Part shown: piece after piece, positions 58,407 to 64,000 of the stretch
Layout of the letters: each line of letters opens with the position of its first letter
How positions within the stretch are numbered: the first letter of the stretch is position 1
The notes under the pieces: model-generated
Database searches by the model: none
What the model saw: only the letters and a program-made list of their open reading frames with translations
What the model was told of the DNA's origin: nothing
Made by a program: the position numbers and the translations under genes
From: an uncultured Bacillota bacterium
GTDB lineage: Bacteria > Bacillota_I > Bacilli_A > RF39 > UBA660
Assembly (NCBI GenBank): GCA_958428295.1
Contig: CAUAFL010000004.1
Location: forward strand, 1 to 64,000
Direction: 5' to 3'
Length of the DNA stretch: 64,000 nt

Positions 58407-60953
58407 TCATTTTAATTCTGTTAATTGATTGCGAATATTGGCTAATTTTTCTTGTTCTTCCATTAGTTTATGGCGATCTTGTGAAACAATATGCTGAGGC
58501 GCTTTATTGACATAATTTTGATTGGCTAACAGATTTTCACGACGTTTTATGGATTGCTCTAATTTAGTTGCTTCTTCTTGTAATGCTTTATAATCAATTT
58601 TATTTTGTAAATAATACGTAATTTTAATGTAGTTGGATTCATAAGAAAGTTCTTGATAGAGAGACATATCCTCCGTTGCAGAAATCGTATCCGTAATTTT
58701 TAATTGACTTCGATAAATATCCAGTAACTCTTTTTCTGCTTTTAAAGAGACTTTTGCATCCTTAGAAATTTTGTTAATGGCTTTTAGATTACGAATTTCA
58801 CGGATATCTTCTAAAACCTTCTCCATTTTAATGCTGGCCGCTGTATTTTCAAAGTCCTTTTCCATAGGATAGGCACTAATCATTATCGAAGTTGCATCCT
58901 TAATCGGTAGCATCTGATAAATTTCTTCTGTCACGTAAGGCATAAAAGGATGCAATAGTTTAATGATTGTTGTTAATACCTCTAGTAGCAGACTTTTGGT
59001 AGTGTTAGATATGTCCCCTTTTGTCAATTCGATATAACTATCACAAAAATCCGTCCAGATAAACTGATACAAATCATTTCCTACGGTATGAAAATCATAA
59101 CGATCCATATTTTTCGTTACTTCTTTTACTAGTTCATTTCGCTTTTGATAGATCCATTGATCCGCTAATGTCATTTTCTCTTTTTGAATCGCAAAGTCAG
59201 TAAAATTCTCTAATTTTAATAAAACAAACCGAGCCGCATTCCATAGTTTATTAATAAAGTTCCACGTAGACTTCACTTTTTCTTCATCATAACGTAAATC
59301 CATTCCTGGAGCAGTATTCGTTGTTAAAAAGTAACGAAGGCTATCAGCACCATAGGTATCGATTACGTCCATTGGATCTACTCCGTTACCTAAAGATTTG
59401 CTCATCTTTCGTCCTTCTTTATCACGAATTAAACCATGAATGATACAATCCTTAAAGGGACGTTTACCAGTAAATTCTAAGCCCTGAAAGGTCATGCGAT
59501 TTACCCAAAAAGGAATAATATCATATCCGGTTACTAGTACATCATTCGGATAATACCGTTTAAAATCAGCAGTCTCTTCCGGCCAACCAAGAGTTGAAAA
59601 AGGCCATAGTGCTGAACTGAACCAAGTATCTAGTACATCCTGATCTCTTTGCCACCCTTCTCCTTCAGGTGCTGTTTCACCAACATATACTTCCTCCCCC
59701 CGATACCAAGCAGGAATTTGATGCCCCCACCATAACTGACGGGAAATACACCAATCATAAGTAATTTCCATCCAATGGAGCATTGTTTTTTCATATCGTT
59801 CTGGAACAAAGTGAACTTTTGTATCTTCCTTTTTTTGATTAGCTAACACAGCATCGGCTAACGGACGCATTTTTACAAACCATTGCTTTGATAAATATGG
59901 CTCAATCACAGTATTTGTCCTTTCTGAATGCCCAACCGAATGTACCATATATTCAGTTGAAATTAACAAATCCTGTTTCTTTAAATCTTCAATAACTTTT
60001 TCTCGTGCGATATATCTATCTAATCCTACATAGTCACTAGGAACATTTTCATTTAAAGTCGCGTCTATATTTAAGATATTAATACGCGGTAGATGGTGGC
60101 GTAGTCCAACTTCAAAATCATTAGGATCATGGGCAGGAGTAATCTTTACAACGCCACTTTGAAAGGTGGGGTCAGCGTGTTCGTCAGCAATCACTGGAAT
60201 GAGTTTATTAACAAGTGGTAACCTAACGTTCTTACCAATATATGCTTGATAGCGCTCATCTTTTGGATTAACTGCAATAGCTGTATCTCCAAATAATGTT
60301 TCTGGTCTAGTAGTCGCAACATCTAGGTAGGCACTTTTGTCTTCAAGATAGTATTTGAGATGATAAAAAGCGGCTGGTATCTCTTTATAAATAACCTCTT
60401 CATTAGAAAGAGCAGTCATTGCTTCAGGATCCCAATTAATAATTCGTTCGCCCCGATAAATTAGTCCCTTTTTATAAAGTGTTACAAATACATGATTAAC
60501 AGCTTTATTTAATCCTTCATCGAGGGTAAAACGTTCTTTATGATAATCTAGTGACAAGCCTAGCTTTTTCCATTGCTCATGGATATTTTTAGCATATTCT
60601 TCTTTCCATTCCCAGGCATGTTGTAACCATTCTTCTCGTGATAGTGCCCGTGGATTGTACCCCTTTTCTTTTAGTTTTTTATCCACTTTAGCCTGTGTAG
60701 CAATACCCGCATGATCCATTCCTGGAAGCCATAGAGCATCATAGCCTTGCATTCTTTTATAGCGAATTAATATATCTTGAAGCGTAGTATTCCAGGCATG
60801 CCCTAAGTGCAGTTTACCAGTCACATTAGGGGGAGGAATAACAATACAAAATGGTTTTTTAGTTACATCACCAGAATGAAAATAATCTTGTTGAAGCCAA
60901 GTTTCATACTTTCCTGTTTCTATTTTTTTATGGTCATATTTCTTATCTAACAT
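58407..60953 (-). CDS. valS: Valyl-tRNA synthetase
   Basis: 848 residues from the ATG at 60953, overlapping the HD gene stop (ATGTTAG). Class I motifs PPPNVTGKLHLGHAW (HIGH) and KMSKSLGNG (KMSKS), editing domain TTRPETLFGDTAIAVNP, and the C-terminal coiled coil of ValRS. The operon is led by a T-box. The upstream in-frame extension to 61001 lies in the HD gene. Confidence 0.96.
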   Translation of the reverse strand: MLDKKYDHKKIETGKYETWLQQDYFHSGDVTKKPFCIVIPPPNVTGKLHLGHAWNTTLQDILIRYKRMQGYDALWLPGMDHAGIATQAKVDKKLKEKGYNPRALSREEWLQHAWEWKEEYAKNIHEQWKKLGLSLDYHKERFTLDEGLNKAVNHVFVTLYKKGLIYRGERIINWDPEAMTALSNEEVIYKEIPAAFYHLKYYLEDKSAYLDVATTRPETLFGDTAIAVNPKDERYQAYIGKNVRLPLVNKLIPVIADEHADPTFQSGVVKITPAHDPNDFEVGLRHHLPRINILNIDATLNENVPSDYVGLDRYIAREKVIEDLKKQDLLISTEYMVHSVGHSERTNTVIEPYLSKQWFVKMRPLADAVLANQKKEDTKVHFVPERYEKTMLHWMEITYDWCISRQLWWGHQIPAWYRGEEVYVGETAPEGEGWQRDQDVLDTWFSSALWPFSTLGWPEETADFKRYYPNDVLVTGYDIIPFWVNRMTFQGLEFTGKRPFKDCIIHGLIRDKEGRKMSKSLGNGVDPMDVIDTYGADSLRYFLTTNTAPGMDLRYDEEKVKSTWNFINKLWNAARFVLLKLENFTDFAIQKEKMTLADQWIYQKRNELVKEVTKNMDRYDFHTVGNDLYQFIWTDFCDSYIELTKGDISNTTKSLLLEVLTTIIKLLHPFMPYVTEEIYQMLPIKDATSIMISAYPMEKDFENTAASIKMEKVLEDIREIRNLKAINKISKDAKVSLKAEKELLDIYRSQLKITDTISATEDMSLYQELSYESNYIKITYYLQNKIDYKALQEEATKLEQSIKRRENLLANQNYVNKAPQHIVSQDRHKLMEEQEKLANIRNQLTELK

Positions 60954-61723
60954 AGCTCTTTTCCCTTTCTGTTTTTGGAATTCATTATCGTTTGATGACA
61001 AATTTTTTCTAATTTGTGAAATAGCCCTACACTACTTTTATCGACTTGAACAGCTTGTAAATATAACGCTAAATTACCAGTTTTCTCTAAGATCTGATAA
61101 CTAACAGGGAAATTCATATCAAAGAGAAAGGATAATTGTCCTACTACATAGTCACTCTTGCTATCCACACTAGCGAGTTTCCGATCTACTAATTGGCCCT
61201 TTAAAAAGGCGGTGAGGACTTCTTTCGTTAATTCTTTTTGCTGAAAGATAATATCTTCCTTTTTTAGGAGCGCTACTTGCTTAAAAATATCGACTTTATC
61301 CATGTCACGAATCATTTGTGAAAAGAATAACTCTTCTGAAGACATTTTAGGAAGAACAAATTTATTGTGATAGCGAATAGCACTTTTTATTATTGTATCA
61401 TACTGCCGATCCTTGATAAAATCACGAATATGGCCCTGATCAAAAAGATAACTAATAGACTCTTCCGCATGATCGGTATTTGTTTTTTGATCAGAAATTA
61501 CTTGAAATTTACGAATTTGTTCAAAGCGGCCAATATCATGTAGCAAACCAATAATTTTAGCGATAACAATTTGTTTCCCTGTACAGTGTAATTCATTGGC
61601 TAAACGCTCCATTAAATCGACGACTGCATAACTATGGTGATATTTTAGTTTAATATCTTCATTGGTAAAATCATAGTGACTAACATATTCTTCAAATTGT
61701 TCTTGCGCCTTTTCATACTCCAT
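60947..61723 (-). CDS. HD-domain phosphohydrolase
   Basis: 258 residues. H in KYHHSYAVVDLM, HD in IIGLLHDIGRFEQIR, and DMDKVDIFK give the metal residues of an HD hydrolase acting on a nucleotide or phosphoester. It lies between the T-box leader and valS and overlaps valS by 7 bp, so it is co-regulated by valine-tRNA charging. Substrate unknown. Confidence 0.85.
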   Translation of the reverse strand: MEYEKAQEQFEEYVSHYDFTNEDIKLKYHHSYAVVDLMERLANELHCTGKQIVIAKIIGLLHDIGRFEQIRKFQVISDQKTNTDHAEESISYLFDQGHIRDFIKDRQYDTIIKSAIRYHNKFVLPKMSSEELFFSQMIRDMDKVDIFKQVALLKKEDIIFQQKELTKEVLTAFLKGQLVDRKLASVDSKSDYVVGQLSFLFDMNFPVSYQILEKTGNLALYLQAVQVDKSSVGLFHKLEKICHQTIMNSKNRKGKELC

Positions 61724-61734
61724 TAAAAAACTCC

Positions 61735-61959
61735 TCCTCTACTAAAAAGGACGAGTTTACCCGCGGTACCACCTTTATTATTACAAAATATTTTGTAATC
61801 ACTTCATTGGACTGTAACGTAGTCAATACCGATATTTCCTACTAAACTCAGAAACACAACTCCATCGCTACCTTCTACGAATTTACGGTATAGTCGCACC
61901 ACCCTATACTCTCTTTTACATAAAATTTCGTATACTCTTCGACTTCACAGTTTTTATGT
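61735..61959 (-). promoter_or_regulatory. T-box riboswitch of the HD-valS operon
   Basis: The conserved T-box sequence TGGTACCGCG is at 61762-61771 (minus strand). It is preceded by a perfect 20-bp palindrome (61780-61799) and a Stem I region containing AGAGAG-like AAAGAGAGTATAGGG. A T-run (CCTTTTTAG) ends the leader. A candidate specifier GUA (Val) lies at 61884-61886. Uncharged tRNA-Val would allow read-through into the operon. Confidence 0.9.
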
Positions 61960-61965
61960 ATTTGT

Positions 61966-61994
61966 ATTATAATACAAATCTTTCGATTTGCCAA
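61966..61994 (-). promoter_or_regulatory. Sigma-A promoter of the T-box operon
   Basis: TTGGCA (61989-61994), 17-bp spacer, TATAAT (61966-61971) on the minus strand. Confidence 0.8.
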
Positions 61995-62029
61995 GGTTAT
62001 TTTTATGATATACTGAATATGGTGATTCT

Positions 62030-62446
62030 GTGAAGACAATTATTAGAAAATACCAAGAAACAGACTTTTTAACTGTTCGGGAAATATTATTAGAAAACTT
62101 TACGTTGAAGAAGGTTGCTTCTATTGCTAATACTTCTAATCAGTTTGCTTTAGTAGCTATTAACGATCAAGAAGTTGTTGGCTTTTTACAAGTTCAAAAA
62201 TTACAAGACACTATTAAGGGGCTTGATTATTATGTTGTTCATTACGTTTGTGTAAAAAGAAAGTGGCAACAACAAGGAATTGCTACTAGTATGTTTCGCT
62301 TTTTAACGATGATGGCTAACACTGAAAAGATTGCTTATATTGAATTGACCTCTAAAAAAGAGCGTGTTTTTGCACATCATTTATACGAGAGTCAGGGCTT
62401 TAAAGAGCGCTTGACAACGGTCTTTAGAAAAGATCTACATTCTTAG
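62030..62446 (+). CDS. GNAT-family N-acetyltransferase
   Basis: 138 residues from a GTG with GGTGAT just upstream. The GNAT fold is visible: IRKYQETDFLTVREILLENF, VVGFLQVQ, the acetyl-CoA loop VKRKWQQQGIATSMFRFL (motif A, Q/R-x-x-G-x-A) and YESQGFKERLTTVFRKDL. Substrate unknown. Divergent from the T-box operon. Confidence 0.85.
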   Translation: MKTIIRKYQETDFLTVREILLENFTLKKVASIANTSNQFALVAINDQEVVGFLQVQKLQDTIKGLDYYVVHYVCVKRKWQQQGIATSMFRFLTMMANTEKIAYIELTSKKERVFAHHLYESQGFKERLTTVFRKDLHS

Positions 62447-62510
62447 GTCTAATTAAGTATTTAATATATAAAACTTAGAATCGCTTTTTATCATAAAGGA
62501 GGAAAATTTA

Positions 62511-63044
62511 ATGATATATAGAAAAGCGTACTCTTCACCCCTTGGTCTAATGTATATGCAAAGTGATGGGGAGTATCTGACAGGGTTGTGGTTTGATGGC
62601 ACAAAAGATTCTTCAAAACATGCTGGTGACTTTGAAGAAAAGGAGTTACCTATTTTTGAGGAAACAAGGAACTGGTTAACTACTTATTTCAGTGGGAAAA
62701 ATCCTGATTTTACACCTCACTATAAATTAGATAATTTAACACCCTTTAGAAGTATGGTAATAGATATAATAAATAAAATTCCATATGGACAAGTGATTAC
62801 TTATCATACTATTGCCAAAGAGATTGCCAAGAAAAAAGGCCTAAAACAGATGTCCTCTCAAGCAGTCGGTGGTGCGGTTGGGTGGAATCCTATTTGTATT
62901 GTTATCCCTTGTCATAGAGTCGTGGGAGCGAGGGGTAATTTAATTGGTTATGGAGGCGGAATTCAAAATAAAATACAACTTTTAGAACTTGAGAAAAATG
63001 ACATGAGTAAATTTACGATACCAAAAAAGGAAATAACTTTATGA
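62511..63044 (+). CDS. ogt: Methylated-DNA-[protein]-cysteine S-methyltransferase
   Basis: 177 residues with both Ogt domains: an N-terminal ribonuclease-like part (SPLGLMYMQSDGEYLTGLWF) and the C-terminal domain with IPYGQVITYHTIAKEIA and the active site IVIPCHRVVGARGNLIGYGGG. It removes O6-methylguanine by suicidal transfer to Cys. It overlaps tag by 4 bp (ATGA), forming an alkylation-repair operon. Confidence 0.95.
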   Translation: MIYRKAYSSPLGLMYMQSDGEYLTGLWFDGTKDSSKHAGDFEEKELPIFEETRNWLTTYFSGKNPDFTPHYKLDNLTPFRSMVIDIINKIPYGQVITYHTIAKEIAKKKGLKQMSSQAVGGAVGWNPICIVIPCHRVVGARGNLIGYGGGIQNKIQLLELEKNDMSKFTIPKKEITL

Positions 63045-63589
63045 AAAGATGTCGTTGGTGTAATCTAAGTAATCCCAAGTATGTCGCATATCATGATCAT
63101 GAATGGGGAGTGCCTAATTTTGAAGAACAATACTTGTTAGAGATGTTGCTATTAGAATCTTTTCAGGCTGGTCTTTCTTGGGAATGTGTTTTGAATAAAA
63201 GAGAGAGCTTTCGGCTTGCTTATAATAATTTTGATTTAGATATCATAAGTACTTATGACAACCAAAAGATGACAGAGTTATCCCTCAATAAGGATATTAT
63301 CCGAAATAAATTAAAAATTAAAGCCAGCATTGATAATGCAAAAATATTTAAAAAAATAAAGAAGGAATTTGGCTCCTTCCATAATTATTTAAATTCTTTC
63401 ACAGAAGGCAAAACAATATATGAAATTGGTGTATCTCATTCTGAATTGTCAGATAGCATCTCCAAAGATTTGACAAAACGTGGTATGAAGTTTGTAGGCT
63501 CTACCATTATTTATTCCTATTTGCAAGCCATCGGTGTTATTTATTCCCATGATGTAGATTGCTTTATGTATAAGAAACAAGAAAAATAG
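63041..63589 (+). CDS. tag: DNA-3-methyladenine glycosylase I
   Basis: 182 residues. CRWCNLSNPKYVAYHDHEWGVP (zinc Cys and conserved YHD), LESFQAGLSWECVLNKRESFR (catalytic region) and the C-terminal His/Cys (YSHDVDCF) are typical of Tag. It excises 3-methyladenine. It is translated with ogt. Confidence 0.96.
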   Translation: MKRCRWCNLSNPKYVAYHDHEWGVPNFEEQYLLEMLLLESFQAGLSWECVLNKRESFRLAYNNFDLDIISTYDNQKMTELSLNKDIIRNKLKIKASIDNAKIFKKIKKEFGSFHNYLNSFTEGKTIYEIGVSHSELSDSISKDLTKRGMKFVGSTIIYSYLQAIGVIYSHDVDCFMYKKQEK

Positions 63590-63734
63590 GCAGTTCTATA
63601 CACAAATCTTTATCATCAGGTTTTTAATAAAGTTAATCCTGTCAATTTAACCACTAAAAAAGTATTAATCTTTTTAGAAATTAATACTTATCTATTGAAA
63701 CCCTAAACTATAAAAGCTGGGACAGATTTTTAAA

Positions 63735-63809
63735 TGGAGGACCCGGTCGGATTTGAACCAACGAATCAGGGAGTTGCAGTCCCATGCCTTACCACTTGGC
63801 TACGGATCC
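63735..63809 (-). tRNA. tRNA-Cys (anticodon GCA)
   Basis: Minus-strand cloverleaf: acceptor GGATCCG/CGGGTCC, anticodon loop CTGCAAC with GCA, T loop GGTTCAAATCC, encoded CCA. Confidence 0.93.
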
Positions 63810-63880
63810 AGTTAATATAACTTATGTAAGATAACTCTTACATGTGAAAATATTTTCTCATATATTTAGCTAAATGTCAA

Positions 63881-63909
63881 TTGCTTCTCCTTGCTTTTTT
63901 CTATATAAT
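63881..63909 (+). promoter_or_regulatory. Sigma-A promoter of the last gene
   Basis: TTGCTT (63881-63886), 17-bp spacer, TATAAT (63904-63909). Confidence 0.6.
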
Positions 63910-63928
63910 AGAACTAGGGTGTGATAAA

Positions 63929-64000
63929 ATGAAAAATGAAAGAACCTATGAATATACCGATGATCTTAGTCTTTATGGAAAGTATTTAGAGAAGACCATA
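63929..64000 (+). CDS. Unidentified gene, 5' end only
   Basis: ATG at 63929 after AGGGTG opens a frame that continues to the window end: MKNERTYEYTDDLSLYGKYL and a few more residues (24 codons). Promoter and ribosome binding site support a real gene; too short to identify. Confidence 0.55.
   Translation, partial: MKNERTYEYTDDLSLYGKYLEKTI

Overview
The window is AT-rich DNA from a low-GC member of the Bacillota, class Bacilli or a relative (RF39, Erysipelotrichia or Acholeplasma side). Evidence: the gene order rpsU-yqfC-yqfD-ybeY-dgkA-era-yqzL-recO-glyS, a homodimeric GlyRS, T-box and L20-leader RNAs, strong GGAGG-type ribosome binding sites and sigma-A promoters with 17-bp spacers. UGA is read as stop (standard bacterial code). 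The sporulation-type genes yqfC and yqfD suggest a spore-forming lineage. No rRNA, CRISPR array or replication origin was seen.

Layout. 0-2.1 kb: two paralogous surface proteins, one with BspA-type repeats. 2.2-9.7 kb: housekeeping translation genes (typA, tsf, rpsB, rplT, rpmI, infC) plus a FAD/Rieske oxidoreductase and a lipoprotein. S2 and L20 both carry a C-terminal SAP/Rho_N-like module, and infC has an L20-type leader and a probable AUU start. 9.7-15.5 kb: an accessory patch (DUF4145 protein, XRE regulator, IS4-type transposase, lipoprotein, ribbon-helix-helix protein, orphan phage-tail pieces); its first 4.9 kb is bracketed by a 19-bp inverted repeat. 15.5-24.7 kb: core operons (GlyRS, a PAP2-DagK fusion, recO, yqzL-like, era, dgkA, ybeY, yqfD, yqfC, rpsU). 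24.8-28.2 kb: a compact bacteriocin locus. It has two short double-glycine precursor genes, an accessory membrane protein and a C39-peptidase ABC exporter, with a divergent dual-HTH regulator.

28.7-34.9 kb: a type III restriction-modification system next to a type II (TdeIII-like) system. 35-49.9 kb: mobile DNA dominated by large serine recombinases of the Tn4451/TnpX type: one fragment and two intact copies, each with the same kind of ~90-residue gene upstream and an intrinsic terminator in between. Cargo includes a HAD nucleotidase with a class I amidotransferase, a Ppx/GppA-like protein with a PurA/PurZ-like enzyme, a DUF3800 protein with an unknown partner, TnpV, a MobV/TnpZ relaxase with an oriT-like region, and a stand-alone small RNA gene. 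The region ends at tRNA-Gly. 50-53 kb: an SF1 helicase-nuclease fusion, a defence candidate.

53-64 kb returns to core-like genes rich in DNA repair (UvsE, an MGMT-like protein, a MutY-deoxyinosine glycosylase fusion, Ogt, Tag), tRNA-Arg, tRNA-Pro and tRNA-Cys, YitT, and a T-box-controlled HD-hydrolase/valS operon. Both window ends cut through genes.

The most novel-looking signals are the unlisted two-peptide bacteriocin genes, the PurZ-like enzyme with its Ppx-like partner, the recurring small gene-terminator-recombinase module, and the shared SAP-like tails on two ribosomal proteins. All functional statements rest on motif recognition by eye; no database search was run.
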